From NCBI GenBank assembly GCA_018292915.2, contig JACVVK020000192.1:673501-737500 (forward strand): a stretch of 64,000 bases of DNA. The letters run 5' to 3'. This document shows positions 1 to 10,884 of the stretch, piece by piece; the first letter of the stretch is position 1, and the number at the start of each line of letters is the position of its first letter. Position numbers and translations under genes: made by a program. The notes under the pieces were generated by a model. It saw only the letters and a list, made by a program, of their open reading frames with translations. It was not told the DNA's origin and searched no databases. The DNA comes from Batillaria attramentaria. Lineage: Eukaryota; Mollusca; Gastropoda; Batillariidae.

Positions 1-765
1 TGCTCATATTTACCAATCAGCGACCCAACTGACATTTTTTCCCAAGTTGTACTGGAACGCAATGAACAGACATACTATAGTCTAGACTACATTCGTATAC
101 ATATACATGGAACAACAACAACAACAACAACAACTTGACAGGAACATTCCATGCTCTGAATAACGACAACAACTGTCATCATAAAACAATCTTATTTCAA
201 AAGACTTTCTATGATCATGTAATTTCAAAGTTATTTGCAAGTTTACAACCAAAGTACTGGCACAGGTCCTAGGCAAACGAAACGAATATCTTCTCTCTAC
301 GTTTTTGTTCTCACGTCTGCTTTCGGATGCTTTATAATGATTTACCGTCGTAGCGGTATGCAACGACTGGAAATTTCCAGCACTCTGGTTTTGAAGTTGG
401 GTAAGAGAGGATTTACTGTGAGTGCAAGGAGGCGCTAAAATGGGCAAAGTATTCTTTGGGGATCTGCGCGCAAGTGGATGTTGATATGGATAAAACAGCG
501 ACGGATTCGCAGACCGGGAAATGAAAACTGAGCAGTTGACGAGAAAAACAAAGGTGAACGACTGTGCGGGGTTAGGCAAGTCTGAGCAATATTTGAGTGG
601 AAGACGGTGGTAAAGTTGAAGAATGTTACGTTGTTTAGGTTTGAAACAGCCGCCCCGCAGCCCCCCAGCCCCCGCCCCCCACCGGCCGGCTCCCTGTTCC
701 CCTCCCCCTCTCCCCTTTTTCGCAACCCTCCCTTTTCCATCACACATGCAGCTTCATAGCCCCAA
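1..765. other. No gene recognised
   Basis: I see no gene here. There is a short CAA tract near 114-133 and a C-rich stretch near 655-715. Open frames on both strands are not conserved-looking and end in low-complexity residues. Confidence 0.5.
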
Positions 766-769
766 AAGG

Positions 770-870
770 ACCCGGGACAGTCGATCGGTAGTGCGTTGGA
801 CTTTCAATGCTCGGGTCGTGAGTTCGAATCCTGCCTTGGAGCCAAAAATTTGTGCTGACTTTTTCTTTCC
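770..870 (+). mobile_element. SINE A, 5' head only
   Basis: This matches the tRNA-like head of SINE A. An A-box-like GGTAGTGCGTTGGA and a B-box GAGTTCGAATCC are visible, followed by a diverged body. The conserved tail (GACGTTAAAC) is missing, so the copy is truncated at its 3' end. Confidence 0.7.
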
Positions 871-1349
871 GACGGACAAAGAGAGAGAGAGGTGTTGACG
901 ACAGAGACAGAGAGATCCATAACCACATCACAACACAGACAACCCCATTACACCCTCCAGACCTATTTTCCCCCACCAAAACCTTCGTTCTATTCCGGTA
1001 GGGGCCAAACCAAAATGAACCGCCAAAAATGCTATCTCCTTTCTGTAGAGAGTTCCTAAAAAGATGGGAAATAACTCCCGCTGTATTGCACCCATCATGG
1101 CGTGTGGCAGGGTACGATAATGTAATTTTATGCATCATTAGACGAAAACTGGATTACCCTTCCTTCTCGGGGGCTGGCGTTTATGATGACTTATGGTCAT
1201 ACGGGGGAACGCCTGCCCACATAATTTGGCCGGGCACGTGCCCCATTCTGTAGCAAACCCATCACCAGGAGGGGAGTTTTGTTGCCCGACACAGAAAAAC
1301 ATGGGTTGTTGCTGGCTAATTATTAGTCATCAAAACGCGAGGCGGGTAT

Positions 1350-1350
<1 letters not shown>

Positions 1351-1386
<36 letters not shown>

Positions 1387-1535
1387 CGAACGAACGAACG
1401 AACGAACGAAACTTTATTTTACAAGGATAAAAGATTACTGAGGTACGCAGACCTGTCTCACATCTTGTCCTTGCTAGGCTACTGACATAATTATATACAA
1501 AGTAAGCAAAGGAAGCTCTAACTAGGTAGAGCATA
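1351..1535 (-). repeat. (GA)n/(AACG)n and a likely LINE 3' end
   Basis: A (GA)n tract passes into (AACG)n and then AACTTTATTTTACAAGG. Read on the minus strand this is an AATAAAG signal followed by a (CGTT)n tail, the look of a non-LTR retrotransposon 3' end. The upstream body is not identifiable. Confidence 0.35.
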
Positions 1536-1586
1536 CACATACACACACACACACGACCAGAGAGAGAAAGAGAGAGAGAGAGAGGG

Positions 1587-1682
1587 TGGGTGGGTGGGTG
1601 GGTGTTTGGGGGGTTAACGTCCTTTTCCACCACATAGGGTGATATCGAAGACGGGGATATTTGGCCCCAGCCGGGATCGAGA
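1587..1682 (-). mobile_element. SINE A, 3' part
   Basis: A reverse-oriented SINE A tail: the (GGGT)n end, TTAACGTCCTTTTCCACCAC, then the GATATC and GGCCCCAGCCGGGAT blocks. The tRNA-like head is replaced by a (GA)n tract at 1683-1755. Confidence 0.75.
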
Positions 1683-1755
1683 GACAGAGAGAGAGACTGA
1701 GACTGAGAGAGAGAGAGAGAGAGAGACTGAGACTGAGAGAGAGAGAGAGAGAGTG
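1683..1755. repeat. (GA)n microsatellite
   Basis: A GA-rich tract with interspersed GACTGA units adjoins the truncated SINE A. Confidence 0.9.
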
Positions 1756-1967
1756 CCACGTACAAGGGATGGAAGCGGAACCATTTGCCTACCCTATGGC
1801 GACAGTTACTAGGGGCGTCTAGAAATGTCTAATTGATCTGTAAAATTGCAAACCTTCAGTTAAAGCGTCTATGTTCCTACCGCCGCTGAGTTGGAACACT
1901 GCCGCTTTCGAAACTCTAACTGATGTTGTTTACCAGATAGAAGGATGTTTCATTGGGCCTTCGCGGG

Positions 1968-2140
1968 GGTGGGTGGGTGTTTGGGGGGGTTTAACGCCCT
2001 TTTCCACCACATAGGGTGACATCAAAGACGGGGCAACGATGAAAAAGCCAGCACAAATATTTGGCCCCAGCCGGGATACGAACTCACGACCCGAGCATTA
2101 GAAGTCCAACGCTCTATCACTCGGCCACCCCCGGCTCCCC
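1968..2140 (-). mobile_element. SINE A, near full length
   Basis: A complete reverse-strand SINE A from the GGGT-rich tail to the tRNA-like head (GAACTCACGACCCGAGCATT, then CCAACGCTCTATCACTCGG). Similar strings TGGGCCTTCGCGG and TGGGCCCTTGCGG flank it and may be a diverged target duplication. Confidence 0.85.
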
Positions 2141-2344
2141 TGGGCCCTTGCGGCCGTTTTCGTAACTTTGTGGCTTCTATCAGTAGAGACATACGACTCT
2201 CTTTGAGTCGACGGTCCAGTCCTGAACAGACTGGAAATCTGTCAAAAATAACCACCAATCAGCGCCGTCCAGCTGGTCCACAGTCAGCAACCAAGTAATG
2301 TCGTCTGCTAAGCACTCGGAACACTTCTAGAACAACTTATACGC

Positions 2345-2774
2345 TAGGGATGTTCCGATTCGGGTGGGCCGAACCGGTTTTCGAATTGCGATTTCACGAC
2401 GAAACCGGTTGTTGTTGTTTTTTTCGGCGATTTACCGCGAACCGGGTGACCTTTGAGGGGAGGCAACCCCGAGTAAGCGTCAATGGCTTCATCTGTCAGA
2501 ATTGTTCCGCCAACTTCTTTCACAAAGACACTTTTCCAGACTGCTGATTTCCCTCTCGGATTTTCGACGAGACGTTCACGTTGTTGAAGTTGTTCTGGCA
2601 TTTTTCAGTCGATAGCGACAAGAGTTATGCCCCTTTTACAACTTCGGCAATGTCCGGAAAGGTTCCGGAAGTTGCCAAGTGAATCGCGATTCGAGCGTCG
2701 AACCGGTTTATTGAATCGTCCAAAAACTAAATCGATTTTTTTTTTCCGGTTTTCCATTAATCGGCACATCCCTA
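2345..2774 (-). mobile_element. hAT-type non-autonomous transposon (430 bp)
   Basis: The ends are inverted repeats: TAGGGATGTTCCGATT on the left and, reverse-complemented from the right, TAGGGATGTGCCGATT, with one mismatch in 16. A perfect 8-bp duplication TTATACGC flanks the element (2337-2344 and 2775-2782). An 8-bp duplication with these ends is the hallmark of hAT transposons. The element is far too short for a transposase, so it is an internally deleted or MITE-like derivative. A short minus-strand frame inside resembles the start of an hAT protein. The strand is assigned from that frame. Confidence 0.9.
2467..2601 (-). pseudogene. hAT transposase N-terminal remnant (BED-like)
   Basis: A minus-strand frame starting at 2601 reads through residues such as KSAVWKSVFVKEVGGTILTD around positions 18-37. 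This resembles the opening of BED-type zinc fingers in hAT transposases (a K-x-VW start and a hydrophobic strand). The cysteine and histidine zinc ligands that should follow are absent, so any finger is lost. Its place inside an 8-bp-flanked hAT element supports the call. I rate it low because only about 30 residues look relevant. Confidence 0.35.
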
Positions 2775-2782
2775 TTATACGC

Positions 2783-3787
2783 CGGCCGGAGTCACCGCAA
2801 TGATCTCAGATGCTGTACTGTGACCCGAGTGACTGATTCTGATGCAACAGATTAGGTACATTCGCTAAAAAGTTTTCCACAAGCCGGTTCATGCCTGTCG
2901 TACGTATTGAGATTTTAAATAATTTCTAGAATTTTCACATTAAAAAAAAATGGCTTCGAATTTTGCATCTATTGCCATTAATGTTCTTTGTCGGAAATTC
3001 GGGCTTCTTCCCTAAAAAAAGCACGCAAAACCATATCCCCATCCTTCCTACACAAATGCAATGCCCCTCCCTCTCTCTCGCCACCCTAGACTCCCCTCCC
3101 CCCTCCTCCCCCCCCCCACCTCTCTTTCCCCACCCCAGTGCAACCCCACCTTTCTCGCCCTCCCTCTTTGTTACTGTTATTACTGTTAGAAAAAACTGCA
3201 CCCGGGTGCTATACATGGTTCTGCCTGTAAATGATTTATGGACGCAATTTTGAATCTGGATTGAAGTTTATCTCATACGTTGTTCGGGAGCCAGCAGCCC
3301 GCTGGCCGCGTCACGCAAGCATGTAAACGACTGGATAGAGCTTATTATATAACATTGCATGACTTTCAGATTTTCCCAGTCTGAAGTAGAACTTTGCTGG
3401 ACCAGCAGGCAAATTGATGGAGTACGCAGACGGGCTAAACTGACAAGACATCTAGAGCCGGGTGCAGTTTTTTTTCCTATCGGCAGACAAAATGAATGTG
3501 ACAAAAGTCTGGCGTATGGCACTGGTGCGAGTGATCAGGGATATTACGATTTTTTTTTTTTTTTTTTTTGAGGACACACGAGCACTAACAGGTGTCTTGA
3601 AGTTGTGATTTAGTTTATAGTGATCTTTTTTTTTTTAATCCAAGTGTGTAATAATCACATATAATATGAATGTAGGAGAAAGAAGAAGAAAGTGGATAGT
3701 GTTGTTGTAGCTGACTGTGTTACAGGTACGAAGTTATGCCGTACGTGTCTTTCGTTTTGGCGTTGTTGGTAGGTGTTGTTTTTGTTG

Positions 3788-3821
<34 letters not shown>

Positions 3822-3907
3822 TGTGTGTGTGTGTGTGTGTGTGTGTACACGCGTGCGTATGCGTGCGTGCGTGTGCTATTGTTGATGGTGTTGGTGTTTT
3901 GTGTGCG

Positions 3908-3955
<48 letters not shown>

Positions 3956-4700
3956 ACACACACGCACAAAGTTGTAGATAAAAAAAAAAAAAACAAGTAA
4001 GCATGCATGGTTTCCGGTGTGTATTTTACACATTATGCGCCAGTGAGCTGGGGAAAACAAACCCCACATTTCTGAAATACCGTGACAGTAGAAGAACTGG
4101 ATGTTGTTGTTTGTCGCCTTTGCTATGGCTGCCTTCCGCAGAAGAACAGGAAAAAGAAATGTCGTTCTCTCTCTTTCTCTCTCTGCCTAGAACCTATCTG
4201 AGCTGATTACGCCCCTGTACCGTAACATGTTCATTTTCTCATCACCAAGACACGGCGATTGGAGATGAAGCGTGTTGAAAGAAAGGGAGAAATCCCCGCC
4301 CCTTAGCCGTCAACACAAAGCGGTCTGTTTCTTTCTTATCCACCCCGTAACGCCATTTGTCTGCCTGACAGCGCCACGGGTCAACAGAGTGTACAAGATA
4401 TAGCCTGTGCTTAGTGAGGAATGTTTCTTCGTAGTGCATCGGACGACTATTTTCTCTGTGACCAGTTGATCAGAGGGAGTCCTAATGGACAGGTTTTGGG
4501 GGAGGGCGGGTGGGACAGCTATCCTAACTTTACGTAAGCTGAACACCATTTAATTCATAGGGACTGGCAGGTCGGCCATAAAGCCTGCTCTTAAGTATTT
4601 GGTTCATCCTTGACTGTGGTGGACAAGTTACAAAAAAAAAAAAAAAAAAAGGCAGAGCAATCGGGGAACGTTACAAATAATATCAGAACTTTTTTCCTCT
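2783..4700. other. No gene; microsatellites
   Basis: I recognise no gene. The stretch contains poly-T runs (3550-3569, 3627-3636), a compound (GTT)n/(GGT)n/(GT)n/(CA)n block at 3775-3960 and a poly-A run at 4631-4650. Long frames over the block are HTHT or CVCV translations of dinucleotide repeats. Confidence 0.5.
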
Positions 4701-4709
4701 CTCCCACGG

Positions 4710-4731
4710 CCTGGGGGGGGGGGGGGGGGGG
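4710..4731. repeat. Poly-G run
   Basis: An almost pure G run lies immediately before a SINE A head. It could form G-quadruplex DNA and may be mis-sized in assembly. Confidence 0.8.
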
Positions 4732-4908
4732 AGCCCGGGTGGTCGAATAATAGAGCGTTGGACTGCTAATGCTCGGGTCGTGAGTTCGTATCCCGGCCGG
4801 GGCCAGATATTTCTGCTGGCTTTTTCATCGTTGCCCCGTCTTTGATATCACCCGTACGTGGTAAAAAAAAAAGGACGTTAAAACCCCCAAACACCCACCC
4901 CACCCTCC
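4731..4908 (+). mobile_element. SINE A, near full length
   Basis: Head (ATAGAGCGTTGGACTGCTAA, then GTCGTGAGTTCGTATCCCGG), body (CGTTGCCCCGTCTTTGATAT) and tail (GGACGTTAAAACCCCC). An A-run expansion sits in the usual GTGGTGGAAAAGG segment. Confidence 0.88.
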
Positions 4909-4909
4909 C

Positions 4910-5796
4910 ACGACCTAGGCTCGGGAGGGAATGAGGGGGAGAGAAGGGGGAGTGTTTGGGAGTGTGGGAGCATAGGGAGGAAGGAAGGGGAACCACAGTC
5001 CGACAGTCAGCTCGGGGTGGTATGAGGGGGGTGGGGTGGGGTGGAGTGGGAGCGTACAGTCTGGGCACCGGTGCGGTGCATTGCCTTTGTCTGCTAGTCC
5101 GTCTGCCGTTGCCACGCTACTCTTGATTCCCCCTCCCTCCTCCAGATCATGCAGTTAACGCACTCCCCTTCTTCCCGATGATCTATCGGCGTGCAATATG
5201 CGACTTTGCATCGATAAAGTTCCAAAATGGAGACGGTACTGCACTACAGCGCGTTAGTACAAATAGAACAGTAACCAATCGCGCTACTCTCATAGTTCCT
5301 TGACACGTCACGGCAGAAGAGCTCGGTTTAACAGATAAAACAGTGACCGATCGCAGTATCCTTTGCCCCTCTTTACACCCCCTCACCTCTCGACAATATC
5401 ATGGTAATACAGATACGAAGGGAAAGGTGCGCGGGCGGTAAAGAGAGATAACTCCAGGCGGCTGGCCTTTGGTCGTTAGGAGTGAATTACCCCTGGTTCG
5501 AACCCTGAAAGATGGCGACGCAGCGTTATCTAGCCGGTCGTTGGCGCTACCACAAAATGCAGATTTGCTGAGATTATCACCTGCTTACAGAGTGGACACC
5601 ACTTAATCGCTGCCAAGGCGCCCGCACCGAAAGGAAAGAAAAGATGAGAAGGCCGGTGAAGGAACAGAGAAGCCGGATGGGGTGGGGTATGGGAGGGTGT
5701 GGTGGTTGTCCTCCCAGCGCCCCCCCCCCCCCCCCCCCCCCAACCGAAGGTTTGGGTGCAAGCATTTCCTTCGTGGAGAAACTTTATCGTACGCGG
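4910..5796. other. No gene recognised
   Basis: G-rich and C-rich strings are present, including poly-C at 5718-5740. A tRNA-like GGTTCGAACCC at 5494-5504 stands alone without a convincing A box or cloverleaf, so I do not call a tRNA. Confidence 0.45.
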
Positions 5797-5911
5797 GAGC
5801 CGGGGAGGCCGAATGGACTTCTAATGCTCGGGTCGTGAGTTCGCATCCCGGCTGGAGCCAAATATTTGTGCTGGATTTTTCATCGTTGCCCCGTCTTTGA
5901 TATCACCCGTA
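5797..5911 (+). mobile_element. SINE A, 5' half (split copy)
   Basis: The head and body of SINE A run up to the GATATCACCCGTA block and stop exactly where the CpG-rich element begins. The rest of the SINE resumes at 6956. The A-box half is partly deleted (GAATGGACTTCTAATGC). Confidence 0.88.
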
Positions 5912-6955
5912 TTGCTACGGTCACAACCGGCCGTACGGGCTCCTACGGCGGGTCTACGGCCAAAAATCGTGGCAAATCTTGCGAACGGCGCACGGGCGTC
6001 CTGCGAAATTTCGAGGCCGCAAGGATGCCGCAGAGCGCTGCGGCCGGTTTTCGACAAAATCAACAAACTCGACGATCACCTGCGATTTTTTACACACTTG
6101 CGTTGGCCGCACGGCCACTGTACGGCCAACGCACGATTGCCGCAAGTGCATCGTACGACCTGGACATCTCCGGGCGAGAAAAATAGGTCACGATGGCCGC
6201 ACGATGGCCGCACGATGACCGCACGAGTGACGCACGGTTGTCTTGCGTGCTCCCCACGAGGACCGCACGATGGCCGCACGTGATCACAGACCGCAAGTCG
6301 GTAGTACGATGTTTCCACGATGCATGCACGTCCTCCGTGCCTGCTCCGCAAGGCGGACGCAAGACGCAGGTGCGGGCCCGGGGGATGTTGGTGTGCAATG
6401 TAGAAGTGTTGCAGTGCTGTGTCAGTGTCTGTCAAGTTGTTTACGTGTCCATAGGTTTGTCAAACTCTCTGTTAATAATATCCAAATCCTCTGATGTCTT
6501 CTTTCCATAAACAAACTACATGTATATATATATGTAGGCTGGTCCCTATATGCATGAAAAACGCGCGTCGGCCATGGCCGTCGAACGACCGACGCACACC
6601 ACGCGTACAGAGCACTTACGATAGCCGTACGGCGCACGCACGACACCCGTATAGCCCGTGCAAACATCGTCAACATCGCACGAACGTCGTACGAAGGCGT
6701 ACGATCTCCGTACGATAACTGCGAGGACAACGTACGATCCGTACGGCCGTCGTACGATTTTTGACCAACTGAAATCACTGATCGCAAGACGTTACCCGTG
6801 CGAGACTTGCGGGGAACGTACGCCATCGCACGTATATCGTACGCACGATTTGCAACCTTAATTTTTTTTTTTCAGATCGTAGAAGCCGCAGGCCGCAGAC
6901 ATTTCGTGGAGATCGCAAGCATAAAAAAATCGTGCGGCCGGTTGTGACCGAGGCC
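5912..6955. mobile_element. CpG-dense DNA element inserted in SINE A
   Basis: This 1,044-bp insertion splits a SINE A with TA at both junctions (5910-5911 and 6956-6957). Its ends are inverted: CGGTCACAACCGGCCGTACG on the left and, reverse-complemented, CGGTCACAACCGGCCGCACG on the right. The interior is full of CGTACG, GGCCGCACGATGG and related words in both orientations, so it can fold back repeatedly. Overlapping frames on both strands are by-products of this structure, and none resembles a transposase. It is most likely a non-autonomous TA-targeting DNA transposon. The superfamily is unknown to me. Confidence 0.8.
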
Positions 6956-7002
6956 TATGTGGTGGAAAAGGACGTTAAACCCCCAAACCCCCACCCACCC
7001 GT
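6956..7002 (+). mobile_element. SINE A, 3' half (split copy)
   Basis: The SINE A tail resumes as TATGTGGTGGAAAAGGACGT then TAAACCCCCAAACCCCC. It completes the copy interrupted at 5911. Confidence 0.88.
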
Positions 7003-7135
7003 ATCGTACACGGCTTTTACTTCAGAGTGAAATTCTCGTAGAATGACGTATGTCTAAGAGGTTTTTACTCAGGAGTAAGATTTTTTTTTTTTTTTTTACG
7101 AACCAAGTTTTCGTAACGGGAGTACTTCTGTAGTT

Positions 7136-7706
7136 GGTTTAAACAGTTTTATTGCAATACAGTTCGTGCAAGTAAATAATTAGTGAGCATAAACAAGCAC
7201 CGCTTATGATAATGCTCCGGGGTGGAACAAGTACATATTGACAGTATTGCAATGGCAGTCATGATAAATTAAAACTACACAAGAGAGAGAGAGAGAGATT
7301 GATTGATTGATGAGTTTATTTGAGAGGCCACAGGCCCATTCAAATGGGTGAGTTACAACAAATATTGTACATGATCATATACGAGTCTATATCAAAATAC
7401 CGTAGATTCAAAGTAACTAACAGTTGTTTACAACGTACTTTAGTCAAATGCACACGCCCGTCGCTGTAAGGCTCTGTACACAAACTGTACAAGACTGTAT
7501 AGCACGTCAGAATTACCAGTCATAAGGAGACTAGATAGTCTAAATACACTTGGTCGGTTGTAATACTTGCTAGGTATGAGGTGAGAGAGAGAGAGAGAGA
7601 GAGAGTTCTATGTGTACTCACAACAACGAGGCTAAAAAAAAAAAAAAAAACTCCGCTGGGCTGCGCTACACTCTCACAAGGAAGTTACATGTAACTTTAA
7701 ACTAAA
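7136..7706 (-). mobile_element. Retroposon C3 with nested insert
   Basis: A reverse-strand copy of C3, with its 3' end (GCAATAAAACTGTTTAAACC on the minus strand) near 7136 and its 5' part (AGCGCAGCCCAGCGGAG) near 7660. A perfect 12-bp duplication ACTTCTGTAGTT flanks it at 7124-7135 and 7707-7718. About 290 bp in the middle is a second insertion. Retroposition is supported by the duplication, the A-rich 3' end and the other copies in the window. No coding capacity is seen. Confidence 0.85.
7292..7581 (-). mobile_element. LINE-tail-like insert inside C3
   Basis: Between two GA tracts of the host C3 lies a foreign block. Its left edge reads on the minus strand as AATAAACTC followed by an (AATC)n tail, as in LINE 3' ends. 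The body is not recognised. Confidence 0.45.
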
Positions 7707-7718
7707 ACTTCTGTAGTT

Positions 7719-8844
7719 CGAACTTTTACGATATTTTACTCCAGAGTAAGAATTTCTTTACGATATTTTCACTCAGAGGTTAATCCTTTGGGGTGTAAGT
7801 TTATCTTACGACAGCGGGAAAGATCCATAATACATCCCTACGAGTGTAACAACGAATATTATCACACACTGACCGACGCCAAGAGACGGATCCCTGACAG
7901 AAAAGGAAATAGTTTACTCTTCAATGTGTAATCATTCAATATATTTTTCAGGCGCGGCTACAAATCGCGTATTTTCCTTACCAAACAAATCCTCTAATGT
8001 GCTGTATGATTGCGAAATTTGGCATGGGCACTTAGAAAAAAAGTCCTCTGTGGGTCAGTTATTGGCTCTTTGCCACTCGCAGCTGCTACATCGTGAATCC
8101 CCTGGGCACCAGTAGAGAGATAGAAAGCCGAAAACGCATTGAAGCGCTCGCATTTTGCGCGAAGCGTATATCGTCCCGCGTCACCGTTGAGGGTAAACTA
8201 ATTGAATTGTGTTGTGTTTATGTGTCTGCTATGATAAGCAAGGAAAAAGAAAGAAAGAGAGATTATTAGGAAAGCAGTTTAAGCACTTACAATGCCGCGG
8301 GCAGTCTGTCAGCTGCGCCAACCGAAGCAATTCCCCCTCCCCTGTCCTTCCTTTCCTCTCTCTTCTTGTCACTTTCCCTTCTTCTTACTCTCCCTCTTCC
8401 CATCTCCCTCCCTCTCTTGTCTTTTCATCGTTTTCGTGTATGTGCTGTATGCTTGACAGTATTCGCCCTAAGACGTTGTGAATGTTCACAGGCGGAGGCT
8501 ATATATATATAATATAGGCTTCTGGCCTCTTGCCACCGGTGGCCTGAATACTTGTTTGTGTAAACTAGCCAGCGGAATAAAACCATGTTTGAATAAAAAA
8601 TAAAAAATAAGAGAGAGAGAGAGAGAATGACAGAAAGAAAGAAAGAAAGAAAGAAAAGCTCACAGACAAAGTAAAGCGGGGACGGTGGAGGAGATGGATG
8701 TGGAGGGAGGGGGCATTCACTGTGATGGAAAATAAGGTAGGTAGTAAACCAGGGCTGAACGTCCCAGACACAGCAGTGACTTGGCAGGTTGGGGTGGGGG
8801 CAGCTATCCTAAGGGAACAGGCGACCAGGGTTTTTTTTTAGGTT
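7719..8844. other. No gene recognised
   Basis: The flanks of the C3 insertion share ACTCAGGAGTAAG and ACTCCAGAGTAAG motifs, so the unique sequence there is itself weakly repetitive. A GA/GAAA tract lies at 8610-8655. No convincing coding frame. Confidence 0.4.
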
Positions 8845-8953
8845 TTAGTTACATGTTACTTCCTTGACAGAGCTTAGCGCAGCCCAGCGGATTTATTTTT
8901 TTTCGTTGTTGTGAGTACACTTAGACCCCCTTCCTCCCCCCCCCCCCCTTACA

Positions 8954-8997
<44 letters not shown>

Positions 8998-9155
8998 GCT
9001 TTAATTTATTATAATTACTGCCTTTGCAATACCGTTAACATGCACTTGTACCACCCCCAGAGCATTATTATAAGCCCTGCTTGTTCATGCTCAGTAATTG
9101 TTTGTTTACTTGACACAAATTGTATTGCAATAAACCTGTTTAAACCAACAGACGA
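8845..9155 (+). mobile_element. Retroposon C3
   Basis: A plus-strand copy: start (TTTTAGTTACATGTTACTTC), AGCGCAGCCCAGCGG, a GTTGTGAGTACAC block, a (TC)n tract at 8958-8995, then GAGCATTATTATAAG and the terminal GCAATAAACCTGTTTAAACC. The C run at 8937-8948 looks like a local expansion. Confidence 0.8.
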
Positions 9156-9875
9156 ACAGTCCAGCTGAACGCGATTCAGTCCAGTCAGACTGGGAAGCCA
9201 CTGATCTGATATATCCTTGACTGTGATGGTCCTCTTGCACAAACAGATCCAGTTATACAGCCACTGAAAGGAAACAGTTCCATGGAGCTGTTCCAAACAG
9301 TTTCGGAGTGCAACGGACCTAATCACTCTCGATCGCGATGAAAAATTTACAGAAGCAGTCACAGTCCACACAGCAAGAGGAATTGGGAAACATCAGATGT
9401 ATTACTACTCGTCTGGTCGCACATTTTTTTTTTTTTTTTTTTTACACCCGTCTAGGCTCCGGTTCGAACTCCGCACGAATGGACAACTCCACTCCTGTTA
9501 ATCAAAAGGGCCGAGCCCCTAGAATTCAGCCAGTCGCGTCTCGCGGCATACGGAACCCAACACATGGCATGGTAAACTTTTTGCCAGACACAACGAGGGA
9601 AACAGTTTGTAGTTTGATAGGACTGAAACATGGAAAGAAAGCAGTAATCCCATTGACGTCATTTGAGGTGATAGACCGTTACGTCAATCTCTTTCATTTT
9701 GAAATCATCCCTTTTCCTTTACAATGACGTCATGGACGTACTGTGTTTTGCCAATACACGGCAGAATAAAGGAGAGGGGCTTTGGCCTCGGTGCTTGCCG
9801 ACTAGAGTCGTCTATTGCGAGATGAGCGGACAAACTACGGCCCGACTTACACCTTCTCGATGGAGAGAAAAAGAT
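9156..9875. other. No gene recognised
   Basis: A 129-codon plus frame at 9338-9727 includes a poly-T-derived phenylalanine run and has no recognisable domain. I treat it as chance. Confidence 0.4.
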
Positions 9876-9879
9876 GTCA

Positions 9880-9965
9880 GTTTTCAGTTTCAGTTTCAGT
9901 TTATTTCCAGAAACCCCATCAGGGGGTACAGGCACATATCCAGCAACTCGAATTGTCAGTCAAGA
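9880..9965 (-). repeat. LINE-like 3' end with (CTGAAA)n tail
   Basis: On the minus strand the block reads GGTTTCTGGAAATAAACTGA and then CTGAAACTGAAACTGAAA. An AATAAA signal followed by a short tandem tail is typical of non-LTR retrotransposon ends. Confidence 0.5.
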
Positions 9966-10409
9966 TTACCCCCCCCCCCCCCCCGAACTGCCTCCACTCC
10001 CCACCCCCCTCCCTCCAGACTACCTCTTTCAGAAGGTCCCAGCGGTGTCTGCAACTGGTCTATGATCTGGTCATCCGGAGGTGGGTCCTTCAATCTCGAC
10101 TGCTCAGTGGGGCGTGACCTCGACTGTTCAACATCACACTTACTGCACGGTTCGTTGATTTCAACCACGCCTCTCAGTTGCGTAGACCCTGTAGTAATTC
10201 GGCCCTTCGTTTCTTCCAGGGAAAATTTGTCCCGTTTATTGTAGGGTGTTCTACACGTGAAATCCAACACTTTCATGTTGCCCGAAGTGATGCAGAAATT
10301 ACGGGCCAGTTTAACTTTATTGTGGGTTTCAGCTTAAGTCCTTCCGCATTAGGTTGTAAACCGAATGAGAGGGGGTGGTTATTTGGTTTAATTTGACCAA
10401 AAGTAGAAT

Positions 10410-10412
10410 TTA

Positions 10413-10445
<33 letters not shown>
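10410..10445. repeat. (GT)n microsatellite
   Basis: A pure GT dinucleotide run. Confidence 0.9.
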
Positions 10446-10446
<1 letters not shown>

Positions 10447-10685
10447 TGATGGCACTCAAATGATGTTAGTTGCTGCCAAGGAACAAACGGACAAGACTAT
10501 TTTCCCGTACGTTGAAGATCGTAAAAATACGAAAGTGCTTGCCTGATACATCAATAAACAACAACAACAACAACAACTGAACAGCAACAACAACATCAAC
10601 AACACTGTAACAGGCAAGTGGGGAATACTAGTCAAAAGACTGAAGATACCAATTACGGGGAAAATGTTGATATTATTGCTGTTGA

Positions 10686-10818
10686 GATGCAAAATTTGTG
10701 CTGGCCTTCTCTTCGTTGCATCGTTTCTCACATCACGATTTTGCGGTGGAAAAGGACCTCAGACCTGCAGCAGCCAACTAAGCAAGCAACCAACCGACCA
10801 ATCGACCAACCAACTTAA
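10686..10818 (+). mobile_element. SINE A-like, degenerate
   Basis: AAATTTGTGCTGGCC, TTCGTTGCATCGTT and GCGGTGGAAAAGGAC match the SINE A body and tail with many changes. It ends in an (ACCAACCG)-type tail like that at 38620-38680. Confidence 0.55.
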
Positions 10819-10884
10819 TCGTTTGTTTCGTTATTCACTTTATTCAGTTTATTTTGTTCATTTATTTACAACGCTGAAGACTTT

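Noticed and set aside
5866..6861. Overlapping 60-134 codon frames on both strands
   Set aside because: They follow the CG-rich repeating words of the element at 5912-6955. No frame shows a transposase motif.
9338..9727. A 129-codon plus-strand frame
   Set aside because: It includes a poly-T-derived Phe run and no recognisable domain, so chance is the simpler explanation.
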